Source: a virus. Taken from it: DNA of 25,536 nucleotides. The notes under the pieces are model-generated. The model was not told the DNA's origin. It worked only from the letters and a program-made list of their open reading frames with translations, and did not search any database. The stretch's first letter is position 1. The number at the start of each line of letters is the position of its first letter. The DNA is taken from positions 1 to 25,536 of the IMG/VR virus record IMGVR_UViG_3300050821_000554; one strand, 5' to 3'. The position numbers and the translations under genes were made by a program. Below, one piece after another: positions 16,109-21,792 of this stretch.

Positions 16109-16912
16109 TTAAGGATTGTTTGTGGGACTTAGTCTCAACGTATAGTAATCATCCGTGTATTGACTGTCCATAAATTCGTAAGGCATATGGAAATAACCAT
16201 CGATGCCCCAAGCATTTCCCCACGAGTTCCTGACAATGAAGCATCCACGCGCATCATCATATCCAACGCACAACACCGCATGACCGCCGACGATCTGCTC
16301 ATCGGCAGCCGGCATAGGCATTAATCCATTGGCCGCAATATCGGGTCCCATAAAAGATTCAAACACCTGGAAACCAAACATGAACGGAAATCCAGAGAAC
16401 AAGCAATGCTTCAGTTCATATCCAGAGTTCAAGGCGTAGTAGTTGTCGAGCTTGTGTTTGGCGGCATCTGCATAGGCTTCAGCAGATGGCTTTGTGAAAA
16501 GAGTTGCTGCATCATATGGCCAAAGAGTCTCACGGCAAACACCTTCTCCCATCAAAACCTTGCAAGCATCTCGAAGCGTTGTGGCTCCGTCATCCTGCAT
16601 GATCGATCCTTCTATGTCGCGCTCACCGTAGTAAATGAAATTACGAGATACGCGTTCAAAGGTGTTCGGGTCATAAACCTGTGGTCCTTCTGATTTTTCT
16701 TTGATCTCCAAGAACTCAACACCACCGGCTGTCGCATGACCGCTGCATGATCCCTCATCTCCTTGGTTCTCGACTGGCGAGCAACCTGGACGCAAGTCAA
16801 CCAAGCTTGGCAAAGTCTTTCGATACTTGTCCATGATGATTCTGTATCGCTGATTTGGCGTGTGGTTCTTGTTGGTTTCAAATTTATAGTTGAGACGTCT
16901 TCCATTGACCAT
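16109..16912 (-). CDS. Papain-like cysteine peptidase (C1A type)
   Basis: This is a 267-aa protein with ATG at 16912 and AAAGGAAG upstream. The catalytic set of papain-type peptidases is present in order: an oxyanion Gln (Gln50) and nucleophile Cys (Cys56) in VENQGDEGSCSGHA, His211 in GGHAVLCVGYDD, and Asn229 in VRNSWGNAWGIDGYF. The preceding DLRPGCSPVENQG stretch is typical of bacterial and phage C1 peptidases (DLRxxxxPVxDQGxxGSC). There is no signal peptide and the prodomain is at most about 35 residues, so it may be active soon after synthesis in the host cytoplasm or be packaged. It lies among cargo genes and not in the head maturation block, which has its own protease. Substrate is unknown. 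Confidence 0.85.
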   Translation of the reverse strand: MVNGRRLNYKFETNKNHTPNQRYRIIMDKYRKTLPSLVDLRPGCSPVENQGDEGSCSGHATAGGVEFLEIKEKSEGPQVYDPNTFERVSRNFIYYGERDIEGSIMQDDGATTLRDACKVLMGEGVCRETLWPYDAATLFTKPSAEAYADAAKHKLDNYYALNSGYELKHCLFSGFPFMFGFQVFESFMGPDIAANGLMPMPAADEQIVGGHAVLCVGYDDARGCFIVRNSWGNAWGIDGYFHMPYEFMDSQYTDDYYTLRLSPTNNP

Positions 16913-16922
16913 TTAACTTCCT

Positions 16923-18014
16923 TTATGTTTTGCGGAATTCAGGAATATCCTCGTTACGCTGTCGCATGTAATACCTGATCTCATCTCGCAATCGTATTTG
17001 CTTTTCAGTGAATGTTTCAAGCTGCAATAAGCCCTGGTGGTCATATTTGACGTCTTTTTCAGGATCGTAATCGTTGAGCGTCAAGATTTGTTTGCGACCC
17101 ACATAGTTGCGATTGACCTTGGCTCCATGATTGTCGTGGAATATTCCGCCGCGCACTACACCAACGTCGCGCTTGATCCAGCGATTGCACTTGGTTTGAT
17201 ATTCAAGCAGATATTCCGTGTACTTATTGTTGATCATCTCGGGATCAGTCGGGTTCATGGACTCGGTCACGGCTGCGGCGAAATGCCAATCGCCAGACCC
17301 TAGAATGCATTTGTCCGGCAGCATGCCAATCTCATTGAGAGCCTTTACGTCGGCTGCCCAGGCTCCTCCGGGAGGTCCGAACCAATGGTTACCGCCTGAG
17401 TTCGGATTGATCGGATGCTTGTGGTGGCGGTGATGTCTGTGATGACGATGGCGATGCCAGCAGAGATTTGGGTGCTCTTTGCAATGTTGATTTGGGATCG
17501 GCCCTGTCATGCCATTCTGAAAGTAGGTCGCCATATAACTTTGCGACGTGCCATTTAGCGGGCTGTAGTTCGAATCAAGATCCATAAAATGCTCATACAT
17601 CTGGACGAACTTGAAATGCTGGAGCTCATGCCAAGTTTCTTCAAACCAATCTCTGGCTGCCCGCATAGGCTTAAGATCAGCGTCAATCCAGGCAACCTTA
17701 TCGACCAACGGATCAAGCTGCATTGCGCGCCTGACACCGATGTTGACCATGTTTTCCTTATGCCACAACTCTTCGAATGTCCTTAGCTGGACGTGTCTCG
17801 GATTGCTGCTATCAGTAACCATGTGTACCCGATCACCAAAAGCACATTCCACGGTGATGAGCTTAGCTCCAGTTGATTCAACCATAGCTGCGAATGGATG
17901 ATAAAGTTCATAGCGCCTCTTGAATCTAACTGAGTTGCTCAAGACCGTGATCACCCAGAAGTGACTTAGGTCTGCGTGGACTTCATGACTTCTGTGCGGC
18001 CTGACATCGATCAT
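16923..18014 (-). CDS. Glycosyltransferase (GT-A-like, DxD) with His-rich loop
   Basis: This is a 363-aa protein from the ATG at 18014, which overlaps the preceding TGA (ATGA, 18011-18014); a TTG at 18029 would add five residues. The start of the domain is FWVITVLSNSVRFKRRYELY, and the DxD motif lies in KVAWIDADLKPMR (Asp111-Asp113). Further family-like segments are GPPGGAWAADVKAL, ILGSGDWHFAAA and VVRGGIFHDNHGAKVNRNYV. These parallel the nucleotide-sugar-binding and acceptor regions of GT-A fold enzymes. At about residues 187-200 there is a run of ten His in fourteen residues. The enzyme may modify phage DNA, host surface or virion proteins; the substrate cannot be told. Confidence 0.7.
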   Translation of the reverse strand: MIDVRPHRSHEVHADLSHFWVITVLSNSVRFKRRYELYHPFAAMVESTGAKLITVECAFGDRVHMVTDSSNPRHVQLRTFEELWHKENMVNIGVRRAMQLDPLVDKVAWIDADLKPMRAARDWFEETWHELQHFKFVQMYEHFMDLDSNYSPLNGTSQSYMATYFQNGMTGPIPNQHCKEHPNLCWHRHRHHRHHRHHKHPINPNSGGNHWFGPPGGAWAADVKALNEIGMLPDKCILGSGDWHFAAAVTESMNPTDPEMINNKYTEYLLEYQTKCNRWIKRDVGVVRGGIFHDNHGAKVNRNYVGRKQILTLNDYDPEKDVKYDHQGLLQLETFTEKQIRLRDEIRYYMRQRNEDIPEFRKT

Positions 18015-18220
18015 ACTTTTTTGATCCAAACCTTTGTGACTTCGAGTTGTGTGGCGTCGCCAGTGTAATTATAACAAAACCGTTCTGCACCAACTAAATT
18101 CGCAGACCTATACAAACGTATTGATCCATTCGGTCCGTTGGCCATTACATGGAACACCGCGATCCATTTAGATTGGTTTTTGGTTAGGACGTCGACTCTG
18201 CCAGATGAATAACCACTCAT
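18011..18220 (-). CDS. Small hypothetical protein
   Basis: This is a 69-aa protein from the ATG at 18220, chosen because it overlaps the TGA of the zinc-ribbon gene (ATGA, 18217-18220) in the same manner as its neighbours. An ATG at 18244 is in frame but has no Shine-Dalgarno and would run 28 nt inside the previous gene. The sequence is VDVLTKNQSKWIAVFHVMAN, then GSIRLYRSANLVGAERFCYN and LEVTKVWIKKV, which looks like an alternating-strand beta protein. I do not recognise a family. It is followed by an ATGA junction to the glycosyltransferase. Confidence 0.6.
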   Translation of the reverse strand: MSGYSSGRVDVLTKNQSKWIAVFHVMANGPNGSIRLYRSANLVGAERFCYNYTGDATQLEVTKVWIKKV

Positions 18221-18330
18221 TTTTGCTTTCTCGCATCTCGGCATGGCTTACAATGCCCGCTGTAGTGTCCCGTCGGCGCTTGGCATGACAGGCATGGTTT
18301 ATAGGTTCCGCGATCGTTCTTTTTACTCAT
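18217..18330 (-). CDS. 37-aa zinc-ribbon peptide
   Basis: This is a small gene with ATG at 18330, an AAAAGG Shine-Dalgarno 6 nt upstream, 8-nt overlap with the previous gene, and an ATGA junction to the next. The peptide MSKKNDRGTYKPCLSCQAPT, then GHYSGHCKPCRDARKQK, has two CxxC pairs (CLSC and CKPC) 12 residues apart and a basic tail, so it should bind one zinc ion. Such mini zinc ribbons are common in phages and often bind nucleic acid or RNA polymerase, but no target is evident here. Confidence 0.7.
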   Translation of the reverse strand: MSKKNDRGTYKPCLSCQAPTGHYSGHCKPCRDARKQK

Positions 18331-18340
18331 TGATTACCTT
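18323..18340 (-). repeat. Gene-junction repeat, copy A
   Basis: The plus-strand bases read ttactcattgattacctt. The copy at 18543-18560 reads tcactcatttattacctt, differing at two of eighteen positions. On the minus strand each contains the Shine-Dalgarno AAGG, the end KVINE of one gene and the ATG of the next, with an 8-nt overlap. See copy B. Confidence 0.8.
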
Positions 18341-18550
18341 TTTGACTTTAAAATATTTTCCCTTGCCCCAATTCCTTATTGCGTAGTTTTCATCGGCGCA
18401 AACATCAAGATCGTTGGATATCCAAAATTCATCGCCTTCACAAAGACATTCATTCGATGGTTCTTTGTTTTCGAATTCTTGTATTTCATGCAAGTCTTGT
18501 ATTTTTATGCAAAGATCATCGTATTTTTTCTTCCAATAAAACTCACTCAT
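18323..18550 (-). CDS. Small hypothetical protein
   Basis: This is a 75-aa acidic protein with ATG at 18550, GAAGG upstream, and 8-nt overlaps at both ends. It starts MSEFYWKKKYDDLCIKIQDL, contains CLCEGDEFWISNDLDVCADE, and ends WGKGKYFKVKKVINE. Three Cys in the middle (CLC and VCAD) may be coincidental. I recognise no family. The ending KKVINE is encoded by the same bases that provide the ribosome-binding site and start for the following gene, as also happens one gene earlier. Confidence 0.6.
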   Translation of the reverse strand: MSEFYWKKKYDDLCIKIQDLHEIQEFENKEPSNECLCEGDEFWISNDLDVCADENYAIRNWGKGKYFKVKKVINE

Positions 18551-18560
18551 TTATTACCTT
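18543..18560 (-). repeat. Gene-junction repeat, copy B
   Basis: This is the second copy of the junction sequence, 220 nt from copy A. It again encodes the end of one gene (KVINE), the Shine-Dalgarno and the start of the next gene within eighteen bases. Confidence 0.8.
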
Positions 18561-18761
18561 CACGCAATACTCCATAGCATCATCAATAGATGCCTTATTA
18601 ATATCATTCGATATATTCGAAGATGCATTAACGCCAATGACCCGCAGGCATTCAATGAATCTTCGAATTATTGAAGTAGCCTTAAATTCATCATCTGGAT
18701 TTGCAAACGATGATTCATCAAAATTATCGCACCAGTTCAGGATCTTTTCTTCGTTGGTCAT
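18543..18761 (-). CDS. Small hypothetical protein (paralogue of 19338-19610)
   Basis: This is a 72-aa protein from the ATG at 18761, which overlaps the preceding TGA (ATGA) and has AAAGGAAACAGA upstream; an in-frame start at 18803 is less likely. The sequence MTNEEKILNWCDNFDESSFA, then a middle with SIIRRFIECLRVIGVN and an end VKVINE, shares a WCD motif near residue 10 and an IIRR..EC motif with the gene at 19338-19610. The pair seems to have arisen by duplication. Function is unknown. The C-terminal VINE also encodes the next gene's start region. Confidence 0.6.
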   Translation of the reverse strand: MTNEEKILNWCDNFDESSFANPDDEFKATSIIRRFIECLRVIGVNASSNISNDINKASIDDAMEYCVKVINE

Positions 18762-19177
18762 TCTGTTTCCTTTAGCGCTTGTTGTGCCACTTTCCAGCCG
18801 CAAAACTCTTCTGGCGGTTTATTCGGATCACAGTTATAAGTAACTCCTGGAACCTTAAACCAATGCTCTCTCCATTCATATTTTTCAGCATAAAACTCAA
18901 GCGCCTCCCGCAGTTTTGCAACCTTGGCATCAAGCTTAGTGTTCCGTTCGCATTGCTGCAAATAAGCTTGTGCGTGTCCTTTGTTTTGGATAGTTAGCTC
19001 TACAATTTTTTCGTGCTGATATTGTTGCCCGTGCTCATACCCGAAGTCGGCGCCAGCTTTGAATTCTTCGCATTCCCATCCTTCATAAGTTTCGTCACAT
19101 CTATAAACTTCATCGAAATATTTTTCAGCAGCCTCATCGCGCAGCTTCGTCCATTCTGATTTGTCGGAGTCGGTCAT
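18758..19177 (-). CDS. Hypothetical phage protein with coiled-coil segment
   Basis: This is a 139-aa protein with ATG at 19177, ATGA overlap with the membrane-peptide gene, and GGAG 8 nt upstream. It has an acidic N-terminal part with FKAGADFGYEHGQQYQHEKI, then a long helix with KLDAKVAKLREALEFYAEKY, and a short end with FCGWKVAQQALKETE. The pattern of a coiled-coil followed by ALEFYA and a terminal A..AL is widespread in small phage accessory proteins. No enzyme motif is visible. It ends in the sequence KETE followed by TGA, whose bases supply the next gene's ribosome-binding site. Confidence 0.62.
   Translation of the reverse strand: MTDSDKSEWTKLRDEAAEKYFDEVYRCDETYEGWECEEFKAGADFGYEHGQQYQHEKIVELTIQNKGHAQAYLQQCERNTKLDAKVAKLREALEFYAEKYEWREHWFKVPGVTYNCDPNKPPEEFCGWKVAQQALKETE
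18759..18773 (-). repeat. Identical 15-nt translation start module, copy A
   Basis: The plus-strand bases cattctgtttccttt are identical to 21379-21393. On the minus strand they give AAAGGAAACAGAATG, a Shine-Dalgarno, spacer and ATG. In this copy the ATG opens the gene at 18543-18761 and the same bases encode KETE, the end of the previous gene. Confidence 0.75.
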
Positions 19178-19341
19178 TTCCAGCACTCCGGTGATTTGGT
19201 ATCAAGAAAACATTTTGCCTGAGAAGATCGCCTATTATTCGAATCAGCTGAGCCGCACCAGCATATCATCATGATTACGAATAAAATTGCAGACGTAAGA
19301 ACCAATACTGGCAACATAAAATCTACGATAAACTCTCTCAT
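19174..19341 (-). CDS. 55-aa membrane peptide
   Basis: This is a small gene with ATG at 19341, an AGAGGA Shine-Dalgarno 7 nt upstream, and ATGA overlaps at both ends (19338-19341 and 19174-19177). The peptide has one clear transmembrane segment (about residues 8-28, FMLPVLVLTSAILFVIMMIC), then a WCGSADSNNRRSSQ region and two Cys near the end (CFLD, ECWK). The N-terminus is short and the tail polar, so it may be a single-pass membrane peptide. No lysis gene has been seen in this window, so a role in lysis or superinfection exclusion is possible but not shown. Confidence 0.68.
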   Translation of the reverse strand: MREFIVDFMLPVLVLTSAILFVIMMICWCGSADSNNRRSSQAKCFLDTKSPECWK

Positions 19342-19610
19342 CGTATGTCCTCTGGTCTCACGGGCGGATTGTGATCGAGCTCATTTCCATGAATAAGCTC
19401 CACACAATCTCTTAAACTAATAGAACAAATCGCTTTGATGCCAAGAAGTTCGCCTTCTGCGTTCATGCCTTCTGCATTAGATTTTGCAGCATCTATGCAT
19501 TCGACAAGACGGCGAATAATCGCTGCCGAATTTGAGTTTCTGTTGCACACCTTGAGCATCACTTCATCTTGCCAATCGCACCAACTAATAAGCATTTCTG
19601 AATCTGTCAT
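19338..19610 (-). CDS. Small hypothetical protein (paralogue of 18543-18761)
   Basis: This is a 90-aa protein from the ATG at 19610, which overlaps the preceding TGA (ATGA, 19607-19610) and has GAAGGAATC upstream; an in-frame start at 19640 would add ten residues without a better site. The sequence begins MTDSEMLISWCDWQDEVML, contains SAAIIRRLVECIDAAKSNA and ends DHNPPVRPEDIR. It shares the WCD and IIRR..EC motifs with 18543-18761. No known function. It is longer at the C-terminus than its paralogue. Confidence 0.6.
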   Translation of the reverse strand: MTDSEMLISWCDWQDEVMLKVCNRNSNSAAIIRRLVECIDAAKSNAEGMNAEGELLGIKAICSISLRDCVELIHGNELDHNPPVRPEDIR

Positions 19611-20005
19611 TTTGATTCCTTCAAATGATTTTTTGCCCATTGATACATTTTACTCCAGCGCATCTCATCTGTAGGCCAACAATTTTCATCATTCTCATAT
19701 TCAATTTCTTGAACCAGTTGATGAGCTATATTCAACTTTTTTGAGAGTTCTTCATGATCGCTAGGATCTATAGCTTCAATGTTAATTCCTCTAGCATGTC
19801 CTATTGCGCCTAATGTGCAAAATTGACCGTCTTTAACGAGTTCATGCCTAATCAACTTCTTTTCTGGCATTGCTTCCAATACTTGAATAAGTTCCTTCAA
19901 AAACTCTTGCCCACGCTTGCCTCTAATGGCACTTGCCACTTGACCTCGCCATCGTCCATGCTGCAAATAATCATCGCAATCATCTGAATATCCATGTCTG
20001 CTCAT
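19607..20005 (-). CDS. Conserved hypothetical phage protein
   Basis: This is a 132-aa protein with ATG at 20005 and ATGA overlap with the preceding gene. The sequence MSRHGYSDDCDD, then GRWRGQVASAIRGKRGQEFL, KELIQVLEAMPEKKLIRHEL and VKDGQFCTLGAIGHARGINI, is a recognisable conserved phage protein that occurs in many phages of Proteobacteria. It has no established function that I know of. The C-terminal part contains a short WPTDEMRWSKMYQWAKNHL helix. The family call is confident, the function open. Confidence 0.72.
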   Translation of the reverse strand: MSRHGYSDDCDDYLQHGRWRGQVASAIRGKRGQEFLKELIQVLEAMPEKKLIRHELVKDGQFCTLGAIGHARGINIEAIDPSDHEELSKKLNIAHQLVQEIEYENDENCWPTDEMRWSKMYQWAKNHLKESK

Positions 20006-20208
20006 CGGTACACCCGATAAGTAGTGGTGGCTTTAGCATTTCCGTTTGGATCATTGGAATGAACGATGGCTTGATCTGTGTCCTTCAATTGCTGAAAGAT
20101 CCGTTCGCCTTGATAAACAAAATTGTCTTCACGCCTAATGCGGGCCATGTACCATTCGAGCCATTCCTGGTCGATGTTTTCGTAGACTGTGGTGATCGCG
20201 AGTCGCAT
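20002..20208 (-). CDS. Small hypothetical protein
   Basis: This is a 68-aa protein from the ATG at 20208, preceded by GAAGGA 7 nt upstream; a GTG at 20223 is in frame but less likely. The sequence is MRLAITTVYENIDQEWLEWY, then ARIRREDNFVYQGERIFQQL and NPNGNAKATTTYRVYR. I recognise no family. It has no Cys and a helix-rich N-terminus. ATGA overlap (20002-20005) couples it to the following gene. Confidence 0.58.
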   Translation of the reverse strand: MRLAITTVYENIDQEWLEWYMARIRREDNFVYQGERIFQQLKDTDQAIVHSNDPNGNAKATTTYRVYR

Positions 20209-20235
20209 AAATGATTCCTTCACTTTCTAAACCTA

Positions 20236-20517
20236 TTAGATTGATTGTAATTTGGTAACATCTTTCTCGGAGTCACGCAACTCTGCTGCTCTTTGAAATG
20301 CGGCATCGTCGGCATCCAACTGCTTATTTATCATGCGGGTTATGAAGTTAGCCATGAACGTCGATTGCTCAGCTGTGCCCGATACCACCGAACACCTGGC
20401 TCCAGCTGTACCGATTGAAACAATGATGCACGCATGCGGATTCTGCCCTATATGCTGATCCATTTGTTCCTTAATTTGTTGCGCTGGCGTCTTTGGTCCG
20501 TCTTCTTTCTTGCTCAT
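20236..20517 (-). CDS. Small hypothetical protein
   Basis: This is a 93-aa protein with ATG at 20517, ATGA overlap with the terminase-small-like gene, and an excellent GAGGAGG Shine-Dalgarno. The sequence has a helical N-terminus (TPAQQIKEQMDQHIGQ), a hydrophobic strand pair (NPHACIIVSIGTAGARCSVV) and a helical end (FMANFITRMINKQLDADDAA). No family is recognised. The strong ribosome-binding site suggests it is well expressed. Confidence 0.58.
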   Translation of the reverse strand: MSKKEDGPKTPAQQIKEQMDQHIGQNPHACIIVSIGTAGARCSVVSGTAEQSTFMANFITRMINKQLDADDAAFQRAAELRDSEKDVTKLQSI

Positions 20518-21134
20518 ACATCCTCCTCAAGTTTGTCGATCGCTTCCGCGATTCGTTGTTCAAATGTTATTGCTTCACGAGTTTCTGGTTTCTTATTGTC
20601 GTAGGTCAATACTGCTTCTTCCGATGCCGTATCGCGGCTAGCCCAATAGCGTGGTTTTCGGCGCGACAGACGTTCGAGCGCAGCCTTCCAGTCGGCCTTG
20701 ATCTCAGACCGCTTGACGATCGGATTGCCATCCTTGTTCCGCGCGACCTGCATCACCGGATTGCCACTGGCATCGCGTATTAATTGCCCATGCTCATCAA
20801 AGACCACGTCCATTTGATACTCAGCAGGTGCTCCCATTGCGTGTTTTTCGAGCACGGAAATGTCCCGGACTTCCCATTCAGCTATCGCTTTTTCGATGGC
20901 CCGAATTAGCTCACCGTATATAGTTTCTGGGTGTTCCTTGCCCTTTAAAACCCACATGCGCATAGTGTCATAATGTACGCCATTAAACGCAGAAGCCGTT
21001 GTCACAGAGGCGCCTATCTGAAGCGGCTTGATGATTTTTGCAATGAGCTCTGGGGTCAAGTCGGTGATATCGCCGATCTTGGTTTTGACTAATGATCGTT
21101 TTGGAAGCTGGCCATCGACTAACCTACGACTCAC
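20514..21134 (-). CDS. Terminase small subunit-like HTH protein
   Basis: This is a 206-aa protein starting with GTG at 21134; AAGGA lies 8 nt upstream, and no ATG is near. The sequence LTPELIAKIIKPLQIGASVT, then TASAFNGVHYDTMRMWVLKG and IRAIEKAIAEWEVRDISVLE, is a helix-turn-helix domain of the type found in phage small terminases (IxxxIxxGxxxxxAAxxAGVxxxTxxxWxxxG...). The end has KADWKAALERLSRRKPRYWA, the recurring W.AA...L.RR.P..W segment. The protein would recognise the packaging site. It lies more than 4.6 kb before the large subunit gene, which is unusual. Alternatively it is a transcription regulator with the same fold. Confidence 0.72.
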   Translation of the reverse strand: MSRRLVDGQLPKRSLVKTKIGDITDLTPELIAKIIKPLQIGASVTTASAFNGVHYDTMRMWVLKGKEHPETIYGELIRAIEKAIAEWEVRDISVLEKHAMGAPAEYQMDVVFDEHGQLIRDASGNPVMQVARNKDGNPIVKRSEIKADWKAALERLSRRKPRYWASRDTASEEAVLTYDNKKPETREAITFEQRIAEAIDKLEEDV

Positions 21135-21159
21135 GGCGATAATCCTTATCTGGCCAATT

Positions 21160-21291
21160 TTATGGTTGGCGTCTTATCAAAGTACTCTTCCTAGCCTTAA
21201 TCGCAAGTCTCACAACGCGTCCGGCGCGTTTGACCACCACTAACGAATCACCGATCTGGACGGCCTCGCCTTCGTTGAACTCCATGATCAT
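21160..21291 (-). CDS. CsrA-like RNA-binding protein (putative)
   Basis: From the ATG at 21291, which overlaps the RusA TGA (ATGA, 21288-21291), this encodes 43 residues: MIMEFNEGEAVQIGDSLVVV, then KRAGRVVRLAIKARKSTLIR and RQP. The GE..xIGDxxxV, VRLxIxA and IxR positions match the core of CsrA (E. coli CsrA reads MLILTRRVGETLMIGD, and later VRIGVNAPKEVSVHRE), with two residues fewer in the middle loop. The C-terminal helix of CsrA is missing and the first-strand Arg residues are replaced. An alternative ATG at 21381 would add 30 residues and has an AAAGGAAACAGA leader, but it would run 94 nt inside RusA. CsrA proteins bind GGA-containing leaders and affect translation and stability of mRNA. 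Confidence 0.6.
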   Translation of the reverse strand: MIMEFNEGEAVQIGDSLVVVKRAGRVVRLAIKARKSTLIRRQP

Positions 21292-21785
21292 GAACCCCGA
21301 ATATGGCGCTGGCTGTTCATCATCTGAATGATCTCCTGCTGGCTTCTCGGTGACATCGGGGCAATCCTTATGATTGTGCATTCTGTTTCCTTTGATTTGG
21401 CAATGACCTTTTCGCAGTGTTCCGCAAAGAAGTGCTTGTCGTCAATTGAAAGCACCGTGGACAAGCCGTCCATGAGAGCCTTAAGTCTGTTTGAGCCGTC
21501 GAGTTGTTCCGTCTTGTTATTCACTGTCAAGAGCCTTGATTCCTCAAATGCGAGGTAGACACTGATCTCTAGTGCGAACGGGCGCTTTGCGGTCTCATTG
21601 CGCTTCTTAAGCTCCAGCAGCCAGTTCTTGATAGAGGTGAGGGCCCCACGATTTTGCGAGGCCCATAGCAGGCATAGGTCACCGTAATCTCGGTGAACCT
21701 TGGTCTTGACGAGACGTCCGTGAATGACCATGAGGTACTCATTGACGCTCGGTGGGAGTGGAAAATTGTTGAACCAAACAGGCAT
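21288..21785 (-). CDS. rusA: RusA-like Holliday junction resolvase
   Basis: This is a 165-aa protein with ATG at 21785 and TAGGAAC upstream. It begins VWFNNFPLPPSVNEYLMVIH, and has the family's LPPSxNxxY, then EQLDGSNRLKALMDGLSTVL and SIDDKHFF, where the acidic residues (Asp96, Asp106, Asp115, Asp116) are the expected metal ligands of RusA nucleases. E. coli RusA has DLDN where this protein has QLDGSN, so one acidic position differs. The C-terminus (about residues 143-165) goes beyond the family core and overlaps the start of the CsrA-like gene. RusA resolves branched DNA before packaging and fits with the recombination genes upstream. Confidence 0.8.
   Translation of the reverse strand: MPVWFNNFPLPPSVNEYLMVIHGRLVKTKVHRDYGDLCLLWASQNRGALTSIKNWLLELKKRNETAKRPFALEISVYLAFEESRLLTVNNKTEQLDGSNRLKALMDGLSTVLSIDDKHFFAEHCEKVIAKSKETECTIIRIAPMSPRSQQEIIQMMNSQRHIRGS
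21379..21393 (-). repeat. Identical 15-nt translation start module, copy B
   Basis: This is the same 15 bases as at 18759-18773. Here they lie inside the RusA coding region (also encoding KETE) and would place a ribosome before the ATG at 21381, the start of the longer form of the CsrA-like protein. Confidence 0.7.
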
Positions 21786-21792
21786 TTAGTTC

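Noticed and set aside
17415-17456. His-run in the glycosyltransferase as an artefact of a purification tag or vector
   Set aside because: The run is interspersed with Arg, coded by mixed CAT/CAC/CGC codons and in the middle of a natural gene, so it looks native.
21288-21393. RusA C-terminus as a read-through extension after loss of a stop at KETE
   Set aside because: The next residues (CTIIRIAP) align with the last strand of RusA, so the core needs them; the KETE likeness is more likely due to the shared start module.
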